64,000 nt of DNA, from NCBI GenBank assembly GCA_045837725.1, contig JBEWZL010000179.1, forward strand, positions 248,001-312,000, in the 5' to 3' direction. The position numbers and the translations under genes are program-made. Origin of the DNA: Vermamoeba vermiformis (Eukaryota > Tubulinea > Echinamoebida). Below the pieces are notes generated by a model. The model made no database searches. It was given only the letters and a program-made list of their open reading frames with translations, and had not been told where the DNA came from. This document shows, in pieces, positions 35,134 to 50,715 of the stretch. Numbering within the stretch: the first letter of the stretch is position 1; each line of letters opens with the position of its first letter.

Positions 35134-37388
35134 TTGAATGTCGAAGAAGTTTCATTCAATTTCATCAGTTTACGCTCCACAACAGCACAACAACAGTTGC
35201 AGCAATGGTACGAAAGAATATTGACGCCACTACTAACGTCAAAACAGGATCCGTTGACAGATCTCGTTCGACTTGTAATAGCCTCAAACAAAGAGCATAT
35301 AACAGAAATTGAATCGTTTCGCTCAAAAGAGGTTGATCAGGTTCGAATACTAATCAACTTAGATGTTATGAACCTTGTAGACACACATTGTAAGCCAGTA
35401 CAATTTAACCAATTTAATGTTAATCGCAGCTCAGATAGCCTGGCTCATTGGTTGCTGACGGAGCCCTCTCGTCTGTTGTCTTTGGAACAGGCTGTCAGAA
35501 GGATAGTCCTTCAGCAGTATATTGCCAAGTCCTTGCCATTCAACATTATGCTGCGCTGCTCTCATGTGCTGCCGAGTGCTGCACTGCTCACTGGTCGCGT
35601 ACTGGCGGTGTACAGCGAGTCGAATGAGAGGTACGAGATGTACTATGTGCCTCATCTATTAAACAGTGCTAGTCTGGTGAATTACACTCGCTGCAAGCGA
35701 ATCACGTGTCAACAACTACACGTGCTGCGCGACTACTGCAGCTGTTGCGGACACGAGTGCGCTGCTGACGACAGTACACGTGCATTGGTGCGCACTCGCG
35801 AGGTGTTGGTGGTACCTGACGGAGCACAGTTCCGACAAGTGTTTGTGCGACTACAAGGTGAGTCCTCGAGCACTAGTACACTAATGGCGGACTCATCATG
35901 CGTGCAGAGGAGCTGATTGATCACGTGACACTCGGAGATCACGTGCGCTTGTACGGCTATCAGTGCGCTGATCGCAGGTACGTGGCCTGCTATGCTCGAG
36001 CAATAGGCGCACCCTCGCAGGCCCCGTTGAGTAGTACGCGACCGAGTGCAGCGAGTGAAGAAGAGCACTTGCAACAGCTGATTGCCGTGCAGCATTTGTG
36101 CGCGCGGGTACACAGTCCATTCAGCTCGCAGGACACGCGACTGCACAAATTGAAGCTGTCACTCATGCTGCAGTGAGTACACCCATAGTTATATATGGGA
36201 TTGGTGCTGACAGTCACAGGGCACTGAGCATCCACAGCGCACAACCACTGCACATTGCCGTGCTGACCAATGACACGCAACTCGTGCAGCGCGTCATTCA
36301 ACACCTCTGCGCGCACCTCAATGTCTTTCACAACAGTCAGCGAGAGAGACTGTTGCCCGCATTCAAGCTCATCAGTGCTGAGGCGAAGAGTTGGTGCTTG
36401 GAAGGTACTGCACTAGCTCAGTCGCGCTCTTATTAACTCCGGCATCCACAGCTGGCCTCGTCAATTTGTCGCGCGACAGTGTGCTGCTGATTCACTCCGC
36501 GGAAGAGTTGAGCAAGAAAGAACTGTTCGGCCTCAAGCAAGTGGTGAGCAGAGGTGTCATGTGTAAGTATCCTAATTAGGCAATGTCCGTGTCTAAACAC
36601 AGCAGCACTCGGCAAAGATGACGTGCAGTTGACGGTGCCGTGTCCTGTCTCATTGCTGGCCCTGTTCGAAGAGTACTGCAACAAGACTGAGGTGCGTGCC
36701 TCGAGATATGTGTGCTCCTATTCTAACACTAATCCTATTCTAACACTAATCCTATTCTAACACGAAAACAGCGCTTCAAAGAGGCCGTGGACCCGTTTGA
36801 CCTCGTGTTTGACTTGCGCGACTTGTCGGTGTCAGTGCAGTACTTGTTGGACTGCACGCACGAGCGGAGCACTGACACGACGTGCAGTCAAGCAGTGTGC
36901 AATGCTGAGGCACAGCTGCTGCTCAAATCCTACTACCTCACCAATCGTCGAGTGCGTGGTGCCAGCATGTAAGTGACACGTGTCACACATTGGTTGCTGA
37001 TGGTTGTTCAGTGAACGACTTGACTTCCCGTTGCACGTTATGGAGACCCTGCAGAAGCTCACGCTGCTGAGTGCGGTAAGCAGACCAGTGCCGTGCAGTG
37101 CAGTGCTGACGACGAACAGCGGTTACGAGGCAGTGCAGAGGGCACAGTGAGCGATGCACTGTTGGCGATTGAACTCGTGGAGGAGACACTCGTCGTCAAG
37201 TACGGCACGAGTCTGCTGGGCTTCAAGCACAACCGCCGCAACATCCTGTCGTACCACCATCACGTAAGTCACGCGCAGTGTCAGCCTTGTACTCACGACC
37301 ACAGCTGAGCACGGCGTACAAAGAGTTCAGTCGACATCTGCAAGTGTTCTGCGAGGCACATTTAGGGCTAGTTAACTTTGAGGAGTGA
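35134..37388 (+). CDS. MCMDC2: MCM domain-containing protein 2-like (meiotic MCM)
   Basis: An MCM-related protein without an obvious working ATPase. Around nine exons with short introns. The N-terminal part has an OB-fold-like region with a four-Cys cluster (CKRITC ... YCSCCGHEC), as in MCM zinc ribbons. The ATPase part has a degenerate Walker A (LHIAVLTNDTQLVQ, no GKS) and a sensor-like stretch (NLSRDSVLLIHSAEEL, then LTVPCPVSLLALFEEY). The C-terminus reads ALLAIELVEETLVVKYGTSL, like the MCMDC2 tail. In animals MCMDC2 (fly mei-217/218) promotes meiotic crossovers. The frame is open from 35122 but no ATG is visible before residue 79, so a short upstream exon probably supplies the start, perhaps near 35066. 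The call rests on overall pattern, not one motif. Confidence 0.78.
36714..36765 (+). repeat. Intronic tandem repeat containing branch-point-like CTAAC
   Basis: Almost three copies of a 17-bp unit (CCTATTCTAACACTAAT) within one MCMDC2 intron. Each unit contains TTCTAAC, which fits a splicing branch-point core, so the intron carries several candidate branch sites. Confidence 0.8.
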
Positions 37389-37471
37389 AGGGGCATTGGT
37401 TGTAACGATTATCAGCCTAGAGTTAGTGACGCGTGTGCGTATTAACAAAGTGTTTACTTGACGAGTGCAGT

Positions 37472-39281
37472 TCACTCCTTCTTCTCAGACTCCGTAGCAG
37501 TGCTGTTCGTATTCACCGCGGAGTCCACCACAGGCTCGTCTTTGCGATCACTCTTGGGCGAAGTGACAATCACCGAGTAGGTCAGCTGCTTCTTTCTGAA
37601 GCGCGAGAATGTGTTGTCCCAGTGCAGAATGTAGTGTCCTGGTGCTACGGGCAATGAACTCTGCAGCCATGCGTGAGCGGTGATTGATGTGCACATGAAC
37701 TGTCGCTACGTACCTCAATCACATCTTCGTGTGCGTCGTACTTCTGGTGCTCGAGAATAGCTTCGCGCTGCAGAGAGGTCAGTGTCATTAACGTGCGTGC
37801 AGTCACATCGGCTGCTACTCACTGAATTGTCGTCGAGTTTGCGGAAGACAGCGAATCCAATGTTGTGGTTCTCGGTCTTGAACTGCCAGGCCAGCACCGA
37901 CTCTTCATCGACAATCTTCACCTCGTGCTCGTGCTTGTCTGTGCAGTCGTGTGAGTTGCAGTCGTAATGCTGAGTGTAATGCACATACCTTGACTGGCGA
38001 TAGTCACTTCAAATGTCTCTGAGTCCCTGTCGAAGAAGTGTCAGTTTGACACGTGTCAATCAGTGCACTACGTACTCGTCATCGCCCACAGCGCCAACGC
38101 CGCGCTTGACATCGGGGAACTTGCCACCTTTGGGCATGCAATCGCCCTCGTGCAGCTTGCAGGTGCCGCCGAGTGCTTTGGGGATCTGATCCTCGTCCAT
38201 CACTTTGAGCAGCTCGTCTTTGTAACTCGAGCCCAACACCACCACTTTCTGCAGCGTGCGCGGGTCTACGAGTGGTTTGATCATGGCGTACACGACTGTG
38301 AACAGCTTGGGTGCATTGACCACGTACATCTTGCGCAGTGACTCGGGGTAGTTGTCCTGATCGACTTTGAACAGCTTCTGCAGCACACCAATCGCAGGGC
38401 GGTACAGATGTTTCCAGCCCAGACCTTGACAGTCCTGCACGATCACTGTGCCGGGATACACTCCGCGCTCTGCAAACAACTGTGCGCGTCTGTGGTGCAC
38501 TCGTTAATACACGTGAGATATGCTGCTATTAATATGGTCGTACTTCTTTTCATCGCGCTCCACTGTGTACACGTGATAGTGCAGCAGATCTTTGTCGGGG
38601 ACAGCTTTCAACAGACCCCGCGCATCGACTTGTCCAATGCGCTCAAAATAGACTGGCCAGCCGTCCTTGGTCTGGCCGTGTGTGGCACTGGGCCAGTACT
38701 CGTTCAACACGTCGTAGAATGGATTCGTTTTGAATGTCTCCAAAATATTGTCTGCGCCGAACTCTTGTCGCCATTTCTAATATCGCGTGTTATTAACTTG
38801 ACTGACAGCGCAGTGCGGCCACAACTTACCATGGAATTAATAAACATTTCAGCTGATTTCTCGAGATCGAAGTTTCTTGCGCGCAAAAATCGAATAAATG
38901 TGTCATCGGTATGGTGCGGTTTGATATAATCTTTAACTCTCTCTTTGAATACACCAATGGCCTATGTAAATTCATTAGCCGAAGTAGGTGCACTAATTTT
39001 CCGTTAGATCCGAATGGCAATTTGACCACAAAAAGAGAAAAATATTGCCATTAATTGCTTACAGTACGCTGTGCCTCGGATATAGGCACGACATCAGGCA
39101 GTGGCTTGTCGTCTTTTTTGCTCTTTTTGTCCTTCTTTTCCTTCTTGTCCTTCTTCTCTTTGTGCTTCTTGTCCTTGTCGTGCTGCTGCTTGTCTTTTTT
39201 GCCCTTGTCTTTCTCGCCTTGACTCGACATCGAGCGCGGTGTTGTTAATTCTCCGGTCTCGCTACTTGATTTTTCCTCCAT
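37472..39281 (-). CDS. SEC14-GOLD phosphatidylinositol-transfer-like protein
   Basis: A lipid-binding protein of the SEC14L/patellin type. From ATG 39281 it has a long Lys/Asp-rich N-terminal tail (KDKKHKEKKDKKEKKDKK). The CRAL-TRIO N domain follows (DTFIRFLRARNFDLEKSAEM), then the CRAL-TRIO lipid pocket (GWPVYFERIGQVD, GLGWKHLYRPAI, MYVVNAPKLFTVVYAMIKPL) and a C-terminal GOLD beta-sandwich (LAWQFKTENHNIGFAVF, PVAPGHYILHWDNTFSRFRK). About nine exons; introns are mostly 45-60 bp. It ends with an acidic/Ser tail. Domain order is that of SEC14L1-5. The bound lipid cannot be read from sequence. Confidence 0.92.
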
Positions 39282-39663
39282 CTGATATCATTTTGCATTA
39301 TTATCACGAGCATAATTACCGCACTATATATGATTAAATTATTGCAGCAAATTTGTTACAGATGCAGCGGTTAATGAAAACACAATGTAAGTAAATTGGA
39401 AAATAGTGGCCTACCTTCTATCACTATGATACAACAAGCTATTTATATTACAATAAGATATATATTATACTGAGTGATAGATATGTGGTGTGCACGGCGT
39501 TGTTGGTTAGAAAATTGTCGGTGAAATTTGCCCTCAATTTTTATCAACTTTCTTCTAGAAGCGAACACGGAGAGCTCACCGCTCCTGTGCGCACAGTACA
39601 CCATTTGTATATATATATTTATTGCTAGTATCTGTATTATAGTATTTGGGACTGCAGACTTAA
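39282..39663. other. Divergent spacer between SEC14-GOLD and VPS34
   Basis: 382 bp, AT-rich, between outward-facing starts, with TATATATATTTATT about 50 bp before the VPS34 ATG. No ORF or RNA gene is seen. Confidence 0.45.
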
Positions 39664-43153
<3,490 letters not shown>

Positions 43154-43252
43154 TTGTACCATAGTAGTAAATAGACTCTCTTTCCTAATTTGGTAAATCA
43201 CTATTTCCTATTTACAACGCTGCAAGTATAGTACAAGAATGAGTGGCACGTG

Positions 43253-44680
43253 TCAGTAAGTGACATCTGTGACAGCTTTGACGTGTCGCTTTGGTTTGTT
43301 TGCTTGAGGGGGCGGTGGTGGTGCCTGAGCTGACTGCTGTCGTGGTGACGCGCCGTTCACTGAATTCGGTGATGATCGCGGAGAGACATCTTGATCGGGT
43401 TGAGGTCGCGGTGACAGTTTTGGACTCACTTTGCCACCAACAGGCAATGGAGGCATAGACTGCGAGGGCGGAATTAATGGCGGAATAACCATGTCACTGA
43501 GTGGCCGCTTGACACGACCCGGTGACGCGAGACCAGTGCTCGCAGTGTCAGTGCGCGGTGAGTGACTGAGCTGAGGACTCGTGCTCGGTGTTTTGATGAG
43601 TGGCACAGAGGCACTGGTCGGGGGCAGGGTGGGCAGTGGTTTCTTTTTGGGCTGTGGACTCAACGGGGCCATGGGCTCGTTGTGAAAGATGTGCAAGTAG
43701 CCGTCAATCAGATCTGCAACAATCTCCGTGCCCGCTGCTCCTCCACCGAACAGCGTTGGTGCCCAACAAATACCCATCTATAAATCACAGGTGTGAGGTC
43801 AGTGCAGCTATTGTGAGTAGCACTTACATTGCGCGGTGTCATGCAGTTCGTGGCACTGAATTTAGACACTTCACGCAGCAACATGATAAGATTAGCGAGA
43901 ATAGTGTGATTGTCTGCACTCAGTTTGGACACTGTTGTTTTGAGGGCTTCGTAGCGGAGTTCTGGAGCTAACAATGACACGTGTCAGATACCATCAGCAG
44001 CAAATATCTCTGTTACGTACTTCCAACTTCGGCTGTTTTGTAGAGCTCAGCGCTGATTGGTCCAAAAAAAGGTTTGGTTAACTCTCGAAAATAGACTTTC
44101 AACAGTCCGGCAATGGTGTGCGGATCTGCTGTCGGCTCCAAGGTGACAGGACGTTGCGCGTCAAACTGTGTCTTGAGTGCCTTCATGTCCGTGCTGTTCG
44201 CGGAGATGCGGAACAATCCTTCTTCTTTGAGGCCATGGCGCAGCAGCCACACAATGCACTGATAAATCAGCGGCGGCAGTGTCGGATCTGGCTGCGGTGC
44301 TTGCTCTGCTTTGAGACTAGGCAGACTCGCTACTGTATTCGCGCGGGTCATTTCAGGCGCCGAACGGTTGTTGCCGGCGGCTTGATGTTTGGCGCGCAGA
44401 TCTGAGCAGAGGTCAGGTGCTATTTTTAGGTCTTAGAACTCTGTCACTTACTAACAACACTTGTTTTGGGCACTGGAGGCAATGGCTTCTGCAAAACAAA
44501 TAAGATTAATATTAAGTTAGTGGCACCTTCGAATTTATATTCGTATTCCACAAGAATTTTGTTAGAAAATTGATTCTGTCGTTGGATCCCGATAATCGTG
44601 CGACTAACCTTGGTGCTATTCCTCCTATAAAAGTCGTATGAGCATCGGTTATAGAGATCAATAAATTTGATGTGACCCAA
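43253..44680 (-). CDS. RhoGAP-domain protein with proline-rich tail
   Basis: Stimulates GTP hydrolysis by Rho-type GTPases. The RhoGAP domain is split over three exons: LPPLIYQCIVWLLRHGLKEEG then LFRISANSTDMKALK (arginine finger in LFRIS), AGLLKVYFRELTKPFFG, NHTILANLIMLLREVSK, and MGICWAPTLFGG with the late conserved Pro. A long Ser/Pro tail follows (PQPKKKPLPTLPPTS, SPKLSPRPQPDQ), suited to bind SH3 or WW proteins. Upstream exons code KPLPPVPKTSVVN and LRAKHQAAGNNRSAPEMTRA. The 5' end is not certain: a 24-codon exon from 44680 (MGHIKFIDLYN) joins in phase 0, but an alternative ATG at about 44750 (MARLTQGIRRHH) does not keep the frame. Confidence 0.85.
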
Positions 44681-45188
44681 CTAGAGTCCCTTTTTTTTAA
44701 AAGTTTAAACTTACAGTGGTGCCTCCGAATTCCCTGAGTAAGCCTCGCCATTTGCTGTGTCGTATTGAGTACTATGTTAAATACTATTAGTATTAATTTG
44801 AATGACTTAGGGTTCGGCTTTGCAAAGATTTTGGCGATCAGATCGGAAAATAAATCGTATGCGTATCGATTCAATTTCGTTTATAACAATTATAATGTAA
44901 TATATGGTTGGATGTTTCATAGCAAATATTCGTGCGTGTCATCAAAGGCGCCTTACCTCATTCGGCTAGATGTCCGTTAAATTACAAAGGGGTATTATGG
45001 AACTAGCAATTAAATATGGCTCAGCTTAAGCACTAATATATGAGTCTTATCTTATTGCCGTTCAAGTTGCAACAGTAAACAAAGACAGTTTTCTTTTGTC
45101 TTTTATTTCTGCCCAGCGGCGCGAACGACTTCAGCTGAACTCTTGTGATAGTACTGCGTGTAGCATTAGCAACAGCGTCGATGGTACT
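44681..45188. other. Divergent spacer between RhoGAP and adenylyl cyclase genes
   Basis: About 510 bp. A frame on the minus strand near 44710-44874 may belong to the RhoGAP 5' exon or UTR (it has a good donor GTAAGTTT). The rest is AT-rich, with no gene visible. Confidence 0.4.
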
Positions 45189-47698
45189 ATGATTGACTAC
45201 ACCTCGTCGCAGTTGCTGTGGCCGATCGTGACCTCGATCAGCTCCGTAGCGCACCTTAATGGCCGCAACGATATTCTAGTGCCTATAATTAGTTGTTCAC
45301 TCCTATTGTTGGATCTCTTAAGGGGCTATCGAGTCATTATTAATGTAAGGAATAATTCTGTATTATTTAATGAAATTTTCAGACTGTATTGACACGCTTA
45401 AGCAGCCTATTACTGCGATTAATACATAATTATTGGCAATTAATTAATCAATTTCGATTAGAGCGGATTAATTATCACCGTGCTCATAGCGACGCTGATC
45501 GATTACAAGTACGCGCGACGTAATGTGATTCTGTTTGCGATTGCAGCACTCATATGCACCGTATTGCTATTGGACATCAATATGACCCTCAACCTGCACT
45601 TAGCCACCGAGCCAGATCCACAGCTCGCGTTGATCGTTGACGTCCTCAAGTTCTTTGTGTTCGTCATTCACTTCTTCAAGTCTGGACGCGTCTATACACT
45701 ATTCATGTGGCTGTCTACCATCCCGACGAGTACCGCACTTATCAGCTTCTTTCTGCAGCGACTGTTGGACGCATCTGAATCTGAAGTGCGCACCTTAGTG
45801 GCAGACTACTCGTTGATGACAATCAGTTACTTCTTGTTGCTCAGCGGCGTGTTGATTGACTTGGGACTCATCAACAAGTCACGCACTGACGCTGAGGGCC
45901 AATCACCCGTCAAAGAGGTCAGTTTGACACGTCAGTACGATCGATTCATATTAACGGCTATAAATAGATCACACCCTCCTCGTCCCTGCAAGTCACGCAA
46001 GAGATGTCGTCGAGTGAGGACGAGGCGTCAGACAGTGAACTCGAGACTCAGGTCACACCCACTAATGTCACGCATGCAGTGCGCGCCAAAGAAGAAGCAT
46101 TGCACGTAAGAGTGGCACATGTACTTCTGCGTCCTTATTAATGTCATATAGATTATTGTGGCCAGCTCAGACAAGGAACACAATGAACGGCTGAGCGAAA
46201 TGATTAAAACACTGGGACACTTCTCGCTCGTAGTCGAGTCTGGCGAACATTTGTTTGACATACTGCAAGGACAAACATTTGCAGCGCTGTTCGTCGACCT
46301 CAGTCTCGAGGGGGCACTGCAGCACATTGATCGCATTCGACGCAAAGAGAAGTTGCGGCTGCCACTGCGCAATTCAAAGCCTGGTGACCGCCGTCCCATG
46401 CCCATCATCGCAATGAGCAATCAACTCAGCACGCAAGAGAAAGAGGAGTGCATGCAGATGGGGCTGTAAGTCAAGTGCACTGATAAGTGTCAGGCCAAAC
46501 ACGGTGACTAACAGCGATGCAGCACGGACTACATCAGCAAGCCCGTCAAAGAATTGACACTCGACAAGATTCTGCGCGAACAAATGAGTCGCACTGAGAC
46601 ACACGAACCAGTGTCCATGGTCACTCGCTTTAAATTAGCACAAGCAACACGCGACCCTTCATCTGGCCGCAAAACAGCTCGTCAAGGCCAGCACAGTCCG
46701 AGTGTCGATTCGAATTCCGAGGCACTGCGCAAAGTGACGCAAGAGCTTGAACAGTTGCAAAAGACATTCAACTTCTTTGTGCCGCCAGAATATCAAGAGC
46801 TCATTTCACTTCACGATGGCGTGTCAAAGCTACAACTCGGTGACACGATCTGCAAGTCAATTACAGTGCTGTTCTCAGACATTCGTGACTTCACGACCAT
46901 GTCCGAGTCCATGTTCATCAACGATCTGATGGAGTTCCTCAACACTTATCTCGCTTTTGCATTGCCTCCAGTGTCCGAGCACGGTGGATTCATTGACAAG
47001 TTCATCGGCGACAGCATCATGTGTATATTTGCCAAGCCCGATCCTGCCGAACAAACACTCGGCGCTGTCAACTGTGCGGTGCGAATGATGCGCAATTTGG
47101 ACTTTATGGCTGAATCGGGCTTCAATCCCACCGAGACAGGCATTGGCATCAACACAGGCCGCACTATTGTAGGCATTCTCGGCACTGAGACGCGCATGGC
47201 CCCCACCGCTCTCGGTGACACTGTCAATCTCGCTTCTCGCACCGAGTCACTGTGCAAGCGATACGGCGCACGTATATTGATCACAGAATACACAAAAGAG
47301 AAGATGGGACCCCAGGGCGATGAGCTGTTCACCATCAGACAAGTCGATCACGTGACTGTGAAGGGCAAGAGCTCCGCGTGTCGCATGTACGAGGTGATTG
47401 ACGGCGACAGTGAAGCAATACAGGCCTTGAAGAAATCAATTCTGTCCGAATACAACAAGGGACTCGAAGCCTTTGCGCAAAAACACTTTGAACTCGCCCT
47501 AGCCTCATTCAATGTGAGTACCTTCATTAATTATGAACATTTGTAACGTGACTGACATCCTAGCAGAACTGCATCGCTATTTATCCGCAAGACAAGCCTT
47601 CGTTGCTCTACGTAGAGCGGTGTAAAGAACTTTTGGCAAAGATAGACGAGCTCGATCTTAGTCAATGGGAACCTGTATATAAACTCTCCGAAAAATAA
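45189..47698 (+). CDS. Membrane adenylyl cyclase with receiver domain
   Basis: A class III nucleotidyl cyclase. The N-terminus has several TM segments (LVPIISCSLLLLDLLRGYRV, VILFAIAALICTVLLLDI, LIVDVLKFFVFVIHFF, LMTISYFLLLSGVLIDLGLI). A receiver-like domain follows (ALFVDLSLEG with the Asp, IIAMSN, DYISKPV with the Lys); its first acidic pair is reduced to SSD. Then a coiled coil and the cyclase domain: metal Asp residues in VLFSDIRDFTTMSE and FIGDSIMCIF, the adenine-selecting Lys in GFIDKFIGD and Asp in LGDTVNLASR, and the catalytic Asn/Arg in NLASR. Lys/Asp at the purine positions fit ATP, so cAMP is the likely product. A short TPR-like tail ends the protein. TM-receiver-cyclase order resembles Dictyostelium AcrA without its kinase part. 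Confidence 0.88.
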
Positions 47699-47962
47699 AC
47701 CTGTACAAAGCAAATTTCCGTTTAAAACACGTGGCTTGTTTTGAAATGGCTTTGTGTCTTCTAACGGCATTGTTTATTAATTTTTTAATATAACACTTCA
47801 TGACGCATAACTCACAAGACATTTGCAAGCCCAAACTTGGTAAATAAGCGCGATCTAAATACTGCATGAATTATTACAGTCCTGTAGTTTATAATGCGAG
47901 CACCCAGTTGATTTAATTAATATGATAATTGTAGACAAATCCTCCGCACTCTCTTGAAAAGA

Positions 47963-49493
47963 TGAACAAAGAAGCAAGCGCACAAGCTCAGATGGAATTT
48001 AACCTTTCCGTCTTGCAGCGAATGGACAAAAATATTATCAGCGTATTATTTACATCAAAGCACGTGACATTATATATTTTGGACGAAGAAACTCAGGCCT
48101 GGGTAATTTTATAAATTTATTTCGTGTGAAATTTTTGTTGATCGGCCAAATTGCAGAAACGAAGAGAAGTCAAGGGTCCTCTGTTTGTAGTTGATAGAAA
48201 AACTGCACCTCTTTATCAAATCGTAGTGTTGAACCGCCTAAGCACTGAACCAAGCATTGATGACATTGTAATTAACACACAAACTGAAGATGCCGACGAG
48301 TCCTACGCCATTTATCAGAACGGCAAAGGCGAAGTTATCGGTGCATGGTTTTATGACCCCGCGGACAAGAAGCCTTTCTTAGAACTCATTTCTCGGTAAA
48401 TAATACGGAGATCAGATCTATGTCACTTTGTACTAAAAGCACTTGCAGATTGGTGAAAGAATTGACCGCAAAGCAACAACCCCAAGGCAATGTACCACAC
48501 GAGGACTTGCATCAAAAGATCACCGACAACATTATGAAGGATTTGTTTGGTCGCAAGGAGGAAGTGATGGCTCGACCTGAAGTGCCCCCACAACTACCAC
48601 AACCACAGCCACTCAATATGAATCCTCCAATGAGTTCTGTGAACGATGATTTGCGCATGTTGTTCTCGTTGCCTGGCGTGATGAATGGCCCCGCACCACC
48701 TCCCGGCCTCTCTGGACCAATGGGCATGAACATCCCTGGCATGCCAATGCCTGGACCAATGTTGCCACCTCCTCACATGCCCTTCCACTTGCCAATGAAC
48801 CCGCCCATGCCTCAACCTGGCCCTGGTCAACGTGCACAAATGACCAGCTCTTCTGGCTCCACAATGATTTCACCGCTCTTGCCTTCAGGACCAACCAATC
48901 CTCCTGGTCCTCCACTGTCTCAACAAGGTCCTCAACGACAACAACTTGTCAGCTCGGGGTCGGTGATGCCACCCATGTCTGGCTCACAGCCCCCAATGAA
49001 CGCACCCACAGCCGCAGTGTCCTCAACACAACCCTCCTTCCAACCACCGCCTGGCCTTGACATGAAAGCTCTGCCTGCGCCATCACAGTCCACGCAACAA
49101 TCCACCGCGCAAAAGAACCCTGCCAGTGAGTCCTCGACTGTCACCACTCAACCAAGCAAGAAACCCGAGCGACCACAACCAGTGCTGCCCGTGGAGACTG
49201 GCGCAACTGTACAAGACGGTCAAGCCAAACAACCCACCACACCAATCGTAAACCAGAAGACCAAGCCACTCACCCAACCACTCTTCTTCTCGCCACAAAA
49301 TGCCGCCAAGACCCTCGGCACCGCTGTTTCAGCAGTCTCCGCAGTCCCTGCAACAAATACCAATTCTTCCGCCCCCAAAGCCGCTAGTCTCACGAAGCTC
49401 CAATTGCAGCAAATGTTGACAAAACTTGTTCAAGACCCCAAGTTTATTGATTTAGTGTATACAGAGTACTTGGCGACACTTCCTCCCAAATAA
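47963..49493 (+). CDS. DCP1: mRNA decapping activator DCP1
   Basis: Activates DCP2 in 5'-3' mRNA decay and sits in P-bodies. Three exons starting at ATG 47963. The EVH1 domain is clear: LQRMDKNIISVLFTSKHVTLY, KGPLFVVDRKTAPLYQIVVL then NRLS, and YQNGKGEVIGAWFYD (GxWFYD is the DCP1 hallmark). The middle 250 residues are Pro/Met/Gln-rich and disordered. The last 35 residues (LTKLQLQQMLTKLVQDPKFI) fit the DCP1 trimerisation domain found in animals and plants but not in budding yeast. The first intron follows DEETQAW, the second LELIS. Confidence 0.92.
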
Positions 49494-49650
49494 AATTCTT
49501 GTACATACGCACAATCAAGTGTTGTTGAAAAAATGAAACGCGTGGCAGCAAATTGAATGCTACGTCACTGCCAAATTTACTTGAAAGATTGACAACTCTG
49601 ATCATTAATAATAACAACACCACAATATTATTGTTGTTAGAACACTAAAT

Positions 49651-50479
49651 ATGAGTGTGCAAGGAAAAACGAAGGAAGAAATATTGCGGGAAAGGCGAAA
49701 ACAAAAAATTCTTGGTGGTGCGAGCGATCGATTGAACATTATAACAGGAACTCAACCAAAAATAGGTAAATAATACTTGCATTATTTTTGAAGCATTCGT
49801 TTCTTGTTAGTCGCTTGAAAGAAAATTTTAAATATTATTTACAAAAAAAGACAAAGCTGGATCTTCCGAACTACGCCTTACTCGAATATGTAATTAATCT
49901 AATAATAATCTGACGTTAGAAAAACATTCGACGGCGAATGAAGACCACACTAGTGCCGCAGAACACGTTCACACAGACCAGACACCACAAGCGCTTCAAA
50001 CAACAAACGAGGCCGCCCCTGTACCCGAGCCTACGAAGGCGCCCGTACAATCTAATGCTACAGAGTCTAGCCCCATTGAGAGGATACTTGGATCAGATCA
50101 AGGACCAGTGACAGCTGAGCAAGTCGAGAAGGCGCTCCAAACGATCGATGCAGTTACAGACTTACTCTCGCAAGGTCCTACTAAACTACAGCGCCATATA
50201 GTGACCTTCATGCTCATGCTGGTCGCGTCTTTTGCCGGAGTGTCCGAGTCGTTGCGATTGGATTACCTTGCCTTAGACAAGATGCCCTTGATGCTCATAT
50301 TCTTAACTGTTGAGCTCGGCCTCTGTTCGGTACTATTCATATTGCGAACGACAACAAGCAAGAGCAGCTTATCGGTCCTAGGCTGGATCTTCAAGTTCGC
50401 GACGCGGATTCCATACGACGCAGCAGTATTCGTTTTCTTTTTCATCCTATCGATGTCCTTGTCCCAAGTCTATGTGTAA
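49651..50479 (+). CDS. GET2/CAMLG-like tail-anchored protein insertion receptor
   Basis: An ER membrane receptor subunit for GET3. Exons 49651-49765 and 49920-50479; 224 residues. The N-terminus KEEILRERRKQKILGGASDR then LNIITG is the diagnostic GET2/CAML GET3-binding motif (a basic helix followed by GGASxRLxxITG). A disordered Glu/Pro/Thr linker follows, then three C-terminal TM segments (HIVTFMLMLVASFAGV, PLMLIFLTVELGLCSVLFIL, PYDAAVFVFFFILSMSLSQV), as in GET2 and CAMLG. The intron of 154 bp is long for the genome. Confidence 0.88.
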
Positions 50480-50715
50480 ATAAACCATGTACAGCCCAAA
50501 GACGCACCGATTGCGTTTGCCCGTACCGAAAAAAATTTGACGGTCAAATTTTGAAGGTTCGATCAAAACCGCCCTGCTCTTTTATCCCTTTCCTGCCAAA
50601 TCGTCTCTTTTTTTTGTATCCTCTGCACCCAAGTAACTAATTGGACCTCAATTGCTTGCTTTGTAAATAAGATATTTATTTCGAAGCGTGCATTTATATA
50701 TAAATAAACACAGCA

